The translations under genes and the position numbers were made by a program. The notes beneath the pieces are model-generated. The model made no database searches and was not told where the DNA came from. It saw only the letters and a list, made by a program, of their open reading frames with translations. This document shows positions 8,768-17,058 of a stretch of DNA of 64,000 nt, piece after piece. Within the stretch, counting starts at the first letter, position 1; each line of letters starts with the position of its first letter. This DNA is from Galbitalea sp036271875 (GTDB lineage: Bacteria > Actinomycetota > Actinomycetes > Actinomycetales > Microbacteriaceae): contig DATAZU010000023.1 in NCBI GenBank assembly GCA_036271875.1, positions 62,001-126,000 on the forward strand, given 5' to 3'.

Positions 8768-9409
8768 CTACGTGTTCTTGCGCGGTTCCCCGATGACCGC
8801 GGAGGTCAGCTGCGCGACCTGGTCGGCATAGGAGCGCAGGAACTCTTCGGATGTCGCATCCGTATTGCCGAGGGCTCGGATCACCTGGGGCAGGAAGATC
8901 GGTGCCATCGCTGCTCCCATCAGCATGACCATCAGAGTTGAGGGGTCGATGCCTTCCGGCAGGTCGCTATTGGCCAGGAGGGCACGGACCTGGTCGGCGT
9001 TGCGGGTAAGCCGCTCGGAGCGCGAATTGAAGTCCGGATCGCTGTCCGGCCCGCTGTACTCCAGCCCGCTCCAGGCGAGTAGCCGAACGTTCTCGGGATT
9101 GTTCAGCGCCTCGAGCGCGTATCGGCGAATCTGTTCCGGAAACGGAGTATCGACCGCGACGAGATCATCCTCGCGGTCCCTCCAGCGCTCGGCGATTGCA
9201 CGCGCGAGCCCTTCTTTGCCGTCGAAATAGTACGAGATGAGCTGCTGGTTCACGCCGGCGCGAGAAGCGATCGTGCTTACTCTGGCTCCCGCGTACCCGT
9301 GGGCAGCAAATTCTTTCGTCGCCGCGTCGATGATCGCGGCTCTTGTGCGCTCCGGGTCGCGCAGTCGGTCTGCCGGCCTGGGCGACCGGCGAGCACTCTT
9401 CTCGCTCAT
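8768..9409 (-). CDS. TetR family transcriptional regulator
   Basis: A 213-aa TetR-type repressor. The DNA-binding domain covers residues about 18-65 with RAAIIDAATKEFAAHGYAG and the recognition helix segment QQLISYYFDGKEGL. The C-terminal ligand domain is unremarkable and helical. It is transcribed divergently from an EmrB/QacA-type MFS pump, the classical repressor/efflux pair, and an inverted repeat lies between them. Confidence 0.92.
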   Translation of the reverse strand: MSEKSARRSPRPADRLRDPERTRAAIIDAATKEFAAHGYAGARVSTIASRAGVNQQLISYYFDGKEGLARAIAERWRDREDDLVAVDTPFPEQIRRYALEALNNPENVRLLAWSGLEYSGPDSDPDFNSRSERLTRNADQVRALLANSDLPEGIDPSTLMVMLMGAAMAPIFLPQVIRALGNTDATSEEFLRSYADQVAQLTSAVIGEPRKNT

Positions 9410-9438
9410 GCGGCTATTGTATCCGCTGAGAGCATTTG

Positions 9439-9477
9439 CAAACGAACAGTTGACTTAATCATCTATCCGTTTGATAA
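9439..9477 (+). promoter_or_regulatory. Promoter and candidate TetR operator for the MFS efflux gene
   Basis: TTGACT at 9450-9455 is a good -35 hexamer, with TGATAA at 9472-9477 as -10 (16-bp spacer). The -35 is flanked by CAAACG at 9439-9444 and CGTTTG at 9468-9473, perfect inverted arms centred on the promoter. A TetR protein bound there would block RNA polymerase. This fits the divergent TetR gene, but binding is inferred. Confidence 0.45.
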
Positions 9478-9488
9478 GGTCTCTCACT

Positions 9489-10931
9489 ATGAACCAGTTT
9501 TCAACCAAGAATGGGACGACCGGGACGAATCGGGCGCCCGGGGTGCGTGCGAAGTCCAGCCGTTGGCCGGGTCTCGTGGTGACGCTCGTCGCGGTGCTGG
9601 TCGACATGATCGACAACCAGATCGTCACCGTCGCGCTCCCCACGATCCAACACCGGCTCGGTGCCAGCGACTCCGGGTTGCAGTGGGTGTCTGCGAGCTA
9701 CGCCCTGGGATTCGCGCTGACGCTGATCACCGGGGCGCGATTGGGCGACAGGTTCGGATATCGAACGCTCTTCGTGTCCGGCATGATCGTTTTCACGACG
9801 GCGTCTCTTGCGGCGGGGCTCGCTCCGAGCGCTGAAGTGCTCATCGTCGCTCGGATCGCGCAGGGGATCGGCTCTGGGCTGATGGTGCCCCAGGTCCTAT
9901 CCTTCATCCAGACCGAATTTCAGGGTGCCGAGCAGGGCAAAGCGATGAGCCTCTACACGCTCGCCTTTCCCCTTGGAGGGCTCGCCGGTCCACTGCTCGG
10001 AGGGATCCTCACGCAGTCGAACCTGTTCGGGTTGAGTTGGCGCTCGGTGTTCTTCGTGAACGTGCCCATTGGACTGTGCGGCATCGTCGGTGCACTGCTC
10101 ACCATGCCCCCGCGGCGAATAGTTGCCCGGCACAGGTTCGATGTGCTCGGCCTGCTGCTCCTGACCGTCGCACTGGTCGCGGTGTTCTTTCCAATTATCC
10201 AGGGCAGGGAGCTGGGATGGCCGTGGTGGGCAGTCGCTCTGATGGTGGCCAGCCTGCCCCTCTTCGCGATCTTCTTCGCCGTTTTGCAGTCGTCCGCTCG
10301 GCGCGGAGCTGAGCCGCTGATCGATCCCGTGCTCCTTCGATCACGGAGCTTGCTGGCGACCCAGTCGATCCTGTTCATTGTGAACGCCTCGGTCTCGATC
10401 TTCTTCGTACTGACCCTGCATCTGCAGAATTTTTTGGGCTTTCAGCCGCTGCAGGCCGCGTTGACCTTCCTTCCGGCGACACTCGGAATCGTCGCGGGGA
10501 ACATGCTCGCGTTTCGCTACGGTGCGCGCTTCGGGCGAATGCTCACGGCGATCGCGCTCGCAGCGCTCCTGCTCAGTCTCGTCGTAATCGCGATCCTGGT
10601 TCTCACGATGGGCCGGGCGCTGAGCGCGGGCGAATTGCTTGCACCCGCGGTCTTCCTCGGGTTGGGCATGGGGATGGCGCTCAGCTCCCTCTTCGGCTCG
10701 TACTTTCGAGGCGTTGGACCCGAGCAGGCCGGCGGCGCCTCCGGAGTCGTCAACACCACTGTGCAACTGGGGATGGCCAGCGGGATAGCGGTGTTCGGAA
10801 GCGTCTACTTCGGCAATCTCGGATCCGGATCGTCCATCGCTACCGGGTGGAGTCTCCTGTGCTCTGCGGCAATGGTCGGACTCGGGCTGATCGTCGTCTC
10901 CGCGATCTCACCCAGGGCAGCATCGAACTGA
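9489..10931 (+). CDS. MFS transporter, DHA2 (EmrB/QacA) drug:H+ antiporter family
   Basis: A 480-aa, 14-helix MFS exporter. Family marks include DMIDNQIVTVALPTIQ in helix 1, the motif A loop GARLGDRFGYR between helices 2 and 3, and QGIGSGLMVPQVLSF in the motif C region (GGLAGPLLGGIL nearby). An in-frame TTG lies six codons upstream, but the ATG at 9489 has AAGG at proper spacing. The divergent TetR gene argues for induction by a toxic compound that is also the pump substrate. Confidence 0.92.
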   Translation: MNQFSTKNGTTGTNRAPGVRAKSSRWPGLVVTLVAVLVDMIDNQIVTVALPTIQHRLGASDSGLQWVSASYALGFALTLITGARLGDRFGYRTLFVSGMIVFTTASLAAGLAPSAEVLIVARIAQGIGSGLMVPQVLSFIQTEFQGAEQGKAMSLYTLAFPLGGLAGPLLGGILTQSNLFGLSWRSVFFVNVPIGLCGIVGALLTMPPRRIVARHRFDVLGLLLLTVALVAVFFPIIQGRELGWPWWAVALMVASLPLFAIFFAVLQSSARRGAEPLIDPVLLRSRSLLATQSILFIVNASVSIFFVLTLHLQNFLGFQPLQAALTFLPATLGIVAGNMLAFRYGARFGRMLTAIALAALLLSLVVIAILVLTMGRALSAGELLAPAVFLGLGMGMALSSLFGSYFRGVGPEQAGGASGVVNTTVQLGMASGIAVFGSVYFGNLGSGSSIATGWSLLCSAAMVGLGLIVVSAISPRAASN

Positions 10932-11059
10932 GCCGGCGCCGAGTGAGCTGACTCGCCGCGGCCGCTAACCCGGTAGCTTGTCGCGCCGTTCGAGTAAACA
11001 CGCAGGCTCCGACGGTGCCCAACAGCCGGGCCTTGGATGCGTCGAACTCGAGGGCGAAG

Positions 11060-11701
11060 TCAGGCTGCCAGATGGAACGTGCTGGCGAACCGGCCCAGCA
11101 GCTCGCCGCGCCCTCGCAGCACCTCTACGACGCCGGTCTCGATTGCACGGTTCGGCGAGAGCTCACCCGAGATGAGTCGGTGGATGCCCGGTCCGGAGGC
11201 AAACGCGAGATCAACCGGCCCATCCCCTCGCACGACGTCGAGGGTCGGCCCATCCACCCGGATGAGCAGTTCGTTCGCGCCAAAGCGGGCGGCGTACCCC
11301 GTGGCCGGCAGGGTCGCCGCGACCTGCGGCCGGAACGCGGTGCGCAGGTCGATGGTCATGGAATCCGGCGTGATGACCTGCTCCTCGCGCGGCTCACCCA
11401 TCGCCTTGAAACCCCACGCGCCGAGCGCCAGAACGACGGGCTCGAGCTCCCGTCCATACGGCGTCAATTCATAGATGATGACTCGCGAACGCGGTACCCG
11501 GCGCAGAACGCCTGCCGCCTGCAACTCCTTGAGGCGAGCAGCCAGGATGTTGGTCGGGATCCGGGGTAGACCGGAAGCGAGCTCACCGTACCGACGCGGC
11601 CCGACAAGAAGATCGCGAACGATCAGGAGCGCCCAGCGTTCGCCGATCAGCTCCACCGCGCGGGTGACGCCTCCGTACTGCCCGTACTCGCGTGCGGCCA
11701 T
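11060..11701 (-). CDS. HxlR family winged-helix regulator with SCP2-like C-terminal domain
   Basis: A 213-aa protein with an N-terminal HxlR winged helix (residues about 10-100: WALLIVRDLLVGPRRYGEL, LPRIPTNILAARLKEL) and a C-terminal part (about 120-213) resembling an SCP2 sterol-carrier-like domain, a common actinobacterial HxlR arrangement. HxlR proteins usually sense aldehydes or redox change. It lies just behind a VOC-family gene on the same strand (21 bp), so the two are likely co-transcribed. Confidence 0.88.
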   Translation of the reverse strand: MAAREYGQYGGVTRAVELIGERWALLIVRDLLVGPRRYGELASGLPRIPTNILAARLKELQAAGVLRRVPRSRVIIYELTPYGRELEPVVLALGAWGFKAMGEPREEQVITPDSMTIDLRTAFRPQVAATLPATGYAARFGANELLIRVDGPTLDVVRGDGPVDLAFASGPGIHRLISGELSPNRAIETGVVEVLRGRGELLGRFASTFHLAA

Positions 11702-11722
11702 GTCTACCCGGGCGCTCGGCCC

Positions 11723-12157
11723 TCAGGCCTGCTGGTTCGCGAAGGCCTCGGGGCCCTGCGTGGCTGCGACCGGGTTCATCCAGCCGAACTCGAGGATGTT
11801 GCCGTCCGGGTCGGTCAGTTGACGCTGGTACATGAAGCCGTAGTCGGATGCCGGGCGAGGCTCCGAGCCTCCGGCGGCGAGACCGGCCGTCACGGTCGAA
11901 TCAACTGCCTCGCGGCTGTCGAGGAAGATCGCCGTCGACACGGACGGGGAGTCCGCCGCATTGCCGATCGGCAGGTCCGTAAACGTCTGGAAGTATTCGC
12001 GCACCAGGATCATGAAGTAGCTGTGGTCCTCTTCGACGACGACGCATGCCGCATTGTGGTCGGAGAACAGCGGATTGATGGTGAATCCCAGTGCGGTGTA
12101 GAACGTCTTTGCGCGCTCCAGGTCGGTCACCGGCCAATTGACGAACATCGCGGTCAT
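11723..12157 (-). CDS. VOC family protein (glyoxalase/bleomycin-resistance fold)
   Basis: A 144-aa vicinal-oxygen-chelate protein with two beta-alpha-beta-beta-beta units. MFVNWPVTDLERAKTFYTALGF is the N-terminal unit, and DPDGNILEFGWMNP carries the usual C-terminal Glu. The start is the ATG at 12157, preceded by GAGGAG at 7 nt; a longer open frame upstream lacks similarity. It is first in an operon with the HxlR regulator and resembles YaeR/lactoylglutathione-lyase-like accessory proteins. The substrate is not predictable. Confidence 0.88.
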   Translation of the reverse strand: MTAMFVNWPVTDLERAKTFYTALGFTINPLFSDHNAACVVVEEDHSYFMILVREYFQTFTDLPIGNAADSPSVSTAIFLDSREAVDSTVTAGLAAGGSEPRPASDYGFMYQRQLTDPDGNILEFGWMNPVAATQGPEAFANQQA

Positions 12158-12291
12158 CGTGGTCTCCTCTCGAGGTCCGTTTGTGGACGCACACCACACT
12201 TGCAAAAAACAAGTGCCGAGTCAAGACCCGCGTCGAAATCCGGTGCAACTCTGCTCGCGCTTGTGACAAGCCGCGCTGTCGGGTACATCCA

Positions 12292-12305
12292 TCAAACCGA
12301 TTTGA
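12292..12305. promoter_or_regulatory. LacI-type operator O1 (TCAAACCGATTTGA)
   Basis: A 14-bp palindrome with the central CG expected for LacI-family sites (TCAAAYCGRTTTGA), 16 bp upstream of the lacI-type gene start. A second copy in reverse orientation lies downstream of the gene at 13365-13378. Its position suggests autorepression. Confidence 0.6.
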
Positions 12306-12321
12306 CGATTGCGACGGAGCG

Positions 12322-13326
12322 ATGGCAACGATTAGCGATGTGGCCCAGTACGCGGGAGTTTCCCGCAGCACTGTCTCGCACGCACTGTCGGGCAAACGCC
12401 CGATTTCTCGTGAGACGCGCGAACGGGTTAACGACGCGATTTGCGCTCTGCACTACACCGCGAACGCGGGAGCGAAGGCGCTCGCGACCTCGAAGTCGTC
12501 TGTGATGGGTCTGATCGTTCCATTCAATCCCGAAGAGTTTGCCCCGGCCACCATGCAATACGTCCTGATCATTTCGGAGACGGCGCGCAGCCTCGGGTAT
12601 GACGTGATGATGGTCACGGGCGCCGAGGGCGCGGCGGGTATTGCGAGAGTGACAGACAGCAACATGGTGGACGGTGTCATCCTCCTGGATGTCAAGCGTC
12701 ACGACGAGCGTATCGACAGCATCGTGAGTGCGGGTAAACCAGGCGTGCTGGTTGGCATCGCCGAGGACAACCACGTCGTCGACAGCGTTGACTTGGACTA
12801 CGCGCACGCCGCCTCAGTCCTGATTAGGCATCTACACAGCGAAGGTCACCGCCACGTCATCTTTCTGACCTTCCCCGAGGATCTCTTTGCCGAAGATCTC
12901 GGGTTTGTGTGGCGGTTCTACGACAGCGTTATCGCGGTCGCCAACGAGCTCGGGATTGAGCTTGAGGTGGTTCACGGTGACCCCGAGCCAGCCGCGCGAG
13001 CGAGGGTGGTAGCCGGGGCGCTAAGAGCACATCCCGAGGCGACCGCCCTGCTTGTCCACAACGAAGGCGCGCTCGTCGACTTGCCGTTGCTGCTCAAGGA
13101 GTGCGGCCTGTCTGCGCCCGATGACATCTCGGTGGTGAGTGTGTTTCCGGATCAGTTTGGGGGGATGTTCTCGTTGCCGTATACGGCGATTGAAACGTCA
13201 CCGAAGGTCGTGGCGGAACGTGCGGTGCGCATGCTCGCCAATCGGATCGCCAACCCCGACCATCCCGTGCTCCGCGAGCTCATTGCTCCCGTGCTTATCG
13301 ACAGGGGGAGCACTCGCGATGTCTAA
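12322..13326 (+). CDS. LacI family transcriptional regulator
   Basis: A 334-aa LacI/GalR regulator. The N-terminal HTH is textbook (ATISDVAQYAGVSRSTVSHAL) with the hinge SKSSVMGLIVPF, followed by a periplasmic-binding-protein-like effector domain that includes TAIETSPKVVAERAVRML near the C-terminus. The start is ATG 12322, immediately before the HTH; the longer open frame upstream is non-coding. Matching palindromes flank the gene (12292-12305 and 13365-13378). The effector is probably a sugar, but no sugar gene lies next to it, so its original target may be lost. Confidence 0.92.
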   Translation: MATISDVAQYAGVSRSTVSHALSGKRPISRETRERVNDAICALHYTANAGAKALATSKSSVMGLIVPFNPEEFAPATMQYVLIISETARSLGYDVMMVTGAEGAAGIARVTDSNMVDGVILLDVKRHDERIDSIVSAGKPGVLVGIAEDNHVVDSVDLDYAHAASVLIRHLHSEGHRHVIFLTFPEDLFAEDLGFVWRFYDSVIAVANELGIELEVVHGDPEPAARARVVAGALRAHPEATALLVHNEGALVDLPLLLKECGLSAPDDISVVSVFPDQFGGMFSLPYTAIETSPKVVAERAVRMLANRIANPDHPVLRELIAPVLIDRGSTRDV

Positions 13327-13364
13327 GCGCAACCCGGCTCCGCGTCCTTTTTTTTGGCGAATCA

Positions 13365-13378
13365 TCAAATCGGTTTGA
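13365..13378. promoter_or_regulatory. LacI-type operator O2 (TCAAATCGGTTTGA), orphan
   Basis: This is the exact reverse complement of the O1 sequence upstream of the LacI gene, placed 39 bp after its stop. It now lies between the LacI gene and a decayed MMPL gene pointing toward it, so no intact gene starts from it. It is probably what remains of a promoter whose gene has been deleted. A run of eight T at 13348-13355 lies just before it. Confidence 0.55.
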
Positions 13379-13423
13379 CAACCTCATACTCCGGATGATG
13401 CGACCAAGCCAGCGGGGGAACCG

Positions 13424-14060
13424 TCACGACCCATCACCGAACAGCGTCATGACCATCGGCACCAGAGTCATCCGCACGACGAACGCGTCGATCAGGATGC
13501 CAGCAGCAAGGGCGAATGCGATCGGACGAATTGTCGAACTTCCCGTCGCCGCTCCATTCCCGAACACTCCGATCATGCGGTGCCTGCCGTGCCGAGCGCC
13601 AGTGAAATCGACTCGCGCACATCCATCCGGGCAAGCAGTCACCCGAAGGTGATCAGCAGGATGATCAACGCGAGAATCGGGTCAACCACGGGACTCCTCG
13701 CCGGTGACGACTCCATCGTCAGCCCGGATGACGTCTGGACCGCGAGGTGCGAGCTGGATGCCGCCGCGACCGCTCTTCTGATCCCGGTCTGTGTGGCGCT
13801 GCTCGCGCTGGCCGAGGAGAGAGTCAGCGGGATATACCCGATGCGGCCATCGGGCGAGAGCGTCTTGGTCGTTGCGGTGAAGGGGTCGGTTGCGTTCGTG
13901 ACTCCCGTAACCCCCGCGAGTCGATTGCTCAGGGTGGCGATGGTTGCGGCATCCGCTGCCGTCAGCCTGGACCCGCACCTCGCGCCCAACACTTCCGGGT
14001 GGGCCGAGGGCGGATGTTTCCCGCCCGCACCGCCGGACTTCCCATCCAGGGTTGGGTGAT
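13424..14060 (-). pseudogene. Decayed MMPL family membrane transporter
   Basis: Fragments of one MMPL/RND-type lipid exporter lie in two minus-strand frames. The extracytoplasmic piece (LAGVTGVTNATDPFTATT, then LSPDGRIGYIPL) ends in VVDPILALIILLITFG near 13640. A short MDVRESISLALGTAGT piece follows in a shifted frame (about 13575-13625), then the C-terminal FALAAGILIDAFVVRMTLVP at 13424-13560. Only about 200 of the usual 700 or more residues remain. This fills most of the 13327-14090 stretch; I see no intact gene there. Confidence 0.75.
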
Positions 14061-14090
14061 GCACGGCTTGGCACGCAACATACTGGGGAC

Positions 14091-14534
14091 ATGATTCGCT
14101 ATGCACGGATTGCGCCCGTTGTGGGAGCCGTCGGTATCGCGGCGATTGCCGCGATACACCTGCTCTGGGCGACCGGCTCCAGCTGGCCGTATCGCGATCG
14201 CGGCGAGCTCGCAGAGCAGATCGCCGGAAGACCGGACATGCCATCTGCTCGTGCTTGCGTGCTTGTCGGTGGCGCCTTGGCGGGCGCGGCAACGGTGGTC
14301 GCTGTACCTGGCCGCCGCCGCTGGCCCATTCGTGTTGCGCGCGCGGGAGTAGCTGCCGGACTGCTGGTGCGCGGCGTCGCTGGCGTAGCGGGCCGAACCG
14401 ATCTTCTCCTGACCTGGACGCCGTCGGAGGAATTCGTCCGGAAGGACCGTCGTTTCTACGGCCCGCTGTGCCTCGTGCTCGCCGCGCTGTCGGCGATCAG
14501 CCTGCGGCAACCTCGCGGCATCACAAAACGATGA
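14091..14534 (+). CDS. DUF3995 family small membrane protein
   Basis: A 147-aa hydrophobic protein with four predicted helices: AAIAAIHLLWATG, CVLVGGALAGAATVVAV, GVAAGLLVRGVAGVAG and LCLVLAALSAISL. The SSWPYRD and RFYGPLCL segments recall DUF3995 proteins, which have no established function. The start is ATG 14091 with GGGGAC upstream. Its stop overlaps a possible ATG (ATGA at 14531) of the carboxylesterase gene, so the two are likely co-transcribed. Confidence 0.72.
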   Translation: MIRYARIAPVVGAVGIAAIAAIHLLWATGSSWPYRDRGELAEQIAGRPDMPSARACVLVGGALAGAATVVAVPGRRRWPIRVARAGVAAGLLVRGVAGVAGRTDLLLTWTPSEEFVRKDRRFYGPLCLVLAALSAISLRQPRGITKR

Positions 14535-14572
14535 CTTCTCTCGTCCTTAACAACGGACGAGAGGACAGAACA

Positions 14573-16072
14573 ATGCGGGCACTCACCCGAGACGAGCTCG
14601 ACGTAGACACCGATGCCGGACCGGTGCGTGGCGTGCGCGAGAGCGAGCTCATCGCCTGGCGCGGCATCCCGTTCGCCCGAGCTCCGATGGGATCGCTACG
14701 ATTCAGGGCGCCGCGTCCGGCCACGAGCTGGAACGGGATTCGCGACGCGAGTTCGTTTGGCAGTTCGCCCTGGCAGCAATCGATCTCGAAGGTCGTCGGC
14801 TACGGTGTGCCCCGTAAGGCGATGAGTGAGGACGCGCTCACCGTTAACGTCCTTCGCCAGTCGACCGATGCGCCGCCCCGCCCGGTGCTCGTCTACATCT
14901 ACGGCGGGGGCAATCGCATCGGGACATCGTCGGTCTATCCCGGAACGCGGCTCGTGGAAAACGGTGACGTCGTCTACGTCACGTTCAACTATCGGCTCGG
15001 CGTATTTGGATTTCTCGACCTGAGCGGTCATTCGACGCCCGGGCAGCGGTTCGACAGCAATCTCGGCCTGCGCGACCAGGTTGCGGCGCTCGAGTGGGTG
15101 CAGCGCAACATCGCATCGTTCGGCGGCGATCCGGAGAACGTCACGATCATGGGCGAATCAGCCGGCGCGCTCGCCGTCACGACGCTGCTCGCGGTACCCG
15201 CCGCCAGGGGACTCTTCGCTCGCGCGATCGCGCAAAGTTCTCCTGCCGCGTTTGCCTACGGACCCGAGCGCTTCCGGGGCTGGGCCGAGGACTATCTGAG
15301 GATTCTCGGAGTGGCGCCGTCGGATGTTGGGCGACTGCGCCAGCTTCCCGCCGGTGTGCTTGCGCGGGCCGGCGCGGTCTGGAGTCGTCAGGTTTCAGCG
15401 CGGACTCCCGGCGCCCTGAGCGTCGGGGCGATGGTGGACGGAGACTTCCTGCCGGACTATCCGACCGCTTCGATTCGGGCGCGCCTGGGTTCCGTGGTTC
15501 CGCTCCTCATCGGGACGAACGCCAACGAGGGCAACCTCTTCGCCCGCTTCATCCCGGACCTTGCGACGAGCCCTCGTCTCATCGATCGACTCTTCGGTCA
15601 AACGGATCCGACTGCTCGGAGCGCTGTCATCGCGGCCTATCGGGGATACCCCGGCGGCGGGGCCGCAGCGCAACTGGGTGGTGATGCTGCGTTTTGGCAT
15701 CCGAGCGTCGAGCTCGCCGAAGCGCAGTCAACCGTCGCCACGGTATGGAGCTATCGCCTCGACTTCGCGACCCGCCTGCTTCGCCTTCTCGGCATGGGCG
15801 CAACGCACGCAACGGATACCCCGCTCGTTTTCGGTTCCCGCGCCGGCATCGCGCTGGGAATCCTGGGGGACTGGGGGCGGGTGCGTATGGTTTCGGGACG
15901 CATGCAGGATCGCTGGTTGAGCTTCGTGCGAACCGGCGAGCCGGGCGCCGACTGGCCGCGCTACGAGGCGGTCGATCGCGCGACCCTCGTGATCGACCGC
16001 GAAGACCGGGTCGTTCTGGATCCAGAGCGTCGGCGGCGGCTGGCCTGGGACGGGTTTCCGGGCTACCGCTGA
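14573..16072 (+). CDS. Type B carboxylesterase
   Basis: A 499-aa carboxylesterase/para-nitrobenzyl-esterase family protein. Family features: GPVRGVRESELIAWRGIPFA at the N-terminus, the oxyanion-hole loop YIYGGGNRIG (normally GGGF, here N), EDALTVNV, the nucleophile motif GESAG, and GTNANEGNLF holding the acid Glu. The ATG at 14573 with GAGAGGA at 7 nt is chosen. An in-frame ATG at 14531, coupled to the upstream stop, would add 14 residues. It lacks a signal peptide, so a cytoplasmic esterase is expected. Confidence 0.9.
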   Translation: MRALTRDELDVDTDAGPVRGVRESELIAWRGIPFARAPMGSLRFRAPRPATSWNGIRDASSFGSSPWQQSISKVVGYGVPRKAMSEDALTVNVLRQSTDAPPRPVLVYIYGGGNRIGTSSVYPGTRLVENGDVVYVTFNYRLGVFGFLDLSGHSTPGQRFDSNLGLRDQVAALEWVQRNIASFGGDPENVTIMGESAGALAVTTLLAVPAARGLFARAIAQSSPAAFAYGPERFRGWAEDYLRILGVAPSDVGRLRQLPAGVLARAGAVWSRQVSARTPGALSVGAMVDGDFLPDYPTASIRARLGSVVPLLIGTNANEGNLFARFIPDLATSPRLIDRLFGQTDPTARSAVIAAYRGYPGGGAAAQLGGDAAFWHPSVELAEAQSTVATVWSYRLDFATRLLRLLGMGATHATDTPLVFGSRAGIALGILGDWGRVRMVSGRMQDRWLSFVRTGEPGADWPRYEAVDRATLVIDREDRVVLDPERRRRLAWDGFPGYR

Positions 16073-16075
16073 TCG

Positions 16076-16648
16076 TTACGTCAGGTTCCCGACGAGAGCT
16101 CGCGTCAGCCTTGCGCTGAGGTCGGCGGGCACGTCCACTTCGACGGCGAGCGCGTGCAGCGCCCGGCTGTAGTAGTTGCGCGCGGCCGCGGCGAGTGTGA
16201 TGTTCACGATGTCGGCGTCCGAGAAGCCGACATCGCGCAGGCGCTGGCTGTCGGCATCCGTCATCGTGGATGAATCCATGCTGAGCTTTGCCGCGTAATC
16301 CATCATGGCCACCTCGGCATCGGTCAATCCGGCGTCCCGATAGTCCTCAGCAATGCGGATGAGGTCGGCCTCGGGGAAGAGCCCGAGGGACTTCTTGCCG
16401 TGCGCGAGCAGGCAGGACTGCGATCCGATCGCACGTGCTGCCGCCAGCGTTACGAGTTCGTAGCTGCGTTTCCCTAGCGGGAAGGCGATCGTGCGCATGA
16501 GCCCCTCGAACGCCCGAACGGCTGCGGGATTCATCGCCATCATCTTCGTATGGCTCGGGACGTATCCAATTTCCTGGAGGTCTTCCTCGTAGAGTTTCGC
16601 GACCTCGCCTGTTGCGTCGGCTACGTCGACGGTTTTCACGATGGACAT
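16076..16648 (-). CDS. Carboxymuconolactone decarboxylase/AhpD-like peroxidase-related protein
   Basis: A 190-aa all-helical protein of the CMD/AhpD superfamily. The SQSCLLAHGK segment matches the peroxidase-related motif, but only one Cys is present where AhpD has CxxC, so it is unlikely to be a classic disulfide peroxidase. The start is ATG 16648 with AGGAG at 8 nt. The same frame stays open upstream to 16906 and encodes two hydrophobic helices, so a longer membrane-anchored form is possible. It is last in a run with a methyltransferase and a small protein. Confidence 0.82.
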   Translation of the reverse strand: MSIVKTVDVADATGEVAKLYEEDLQEIGYVPSHTKMMAMNPAAVRAFEGLMRTIAFPLGKRSYELVTLAAARAIGSQSCLLAHGKKSLGLFPEADLIRIAEDYRDAGLTDAEVAMMDYAAKLSMDSSTMTDADSQRLRDVGFSDADIVNITLAAAARNYYSRALHALAVEVDVPADLSARLTRALVGNLT

Positions 16649-16877
16649 GGATGGAACTCCTTGGCGTTTGTTTGCGGTTCGGGGGAGATAGGCGGACATT
16701 ACCAGTGCGATATCGATCACAATGAGCGCGGTTTCACCCAGGAGGGTGAGTGGGTCATAGTGCGGATGCGGCATTCCGATGAATCTGAGAATGTTGAGGA
16801 GCGCGATACCGAGCACAAGGACAGCTGCGGCGATGCGTGTCGCTGTCCACCCAGCCGCAACCGTGGAACGGCGGCTG

Positions 16878-17027
16878 TCATCGGTCGGCACGGGCGGGCA
16901 GAGCATTCACATCATCCTCGTGAGTTTGCAGCCGACGCCGTGCGTCGATTGCCCATTCGCGTTCGCGCTGGAGACGTCTGGCTTCTCTTCGGTGGAGCGA
17001 GAGCAGGTCCTGGGGGTGCGGGAACAT
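16878..17027 (-). CDS. Small hypothetical protein, 49 aa, Arg-rich helical
   Basis: A short reading frame between the methyltransferase and the AhpD-like gene, starting at ATG 17027 with an AAGAA-type upstream stretch. The product is strongly charged and helix-forming (LHRREARRLQREREWAIDARRR). It begins 31 bp after the methyltransferase stop and overlaps the upstream extension of the AhpD-like frame. I recognise no family. It may be a real actinobacterial small protein or chance. Confidence 0.4.
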   Translation of the reverse strand: MFPHPQDLLSLHRREARRLQREREWAIDARRRLQTHEDDVNALPARADR

Positions 17028-17058
17028 GGTGTTTCTTCTTTCGGTTAGTGAAGTCGAG

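Noticed and set aside
13348..13355. Run of eight T after the LacI gene as an intrinsic terminator
   Set aside because: No stable stem precedes it; only a 3-bp pairing is possible.
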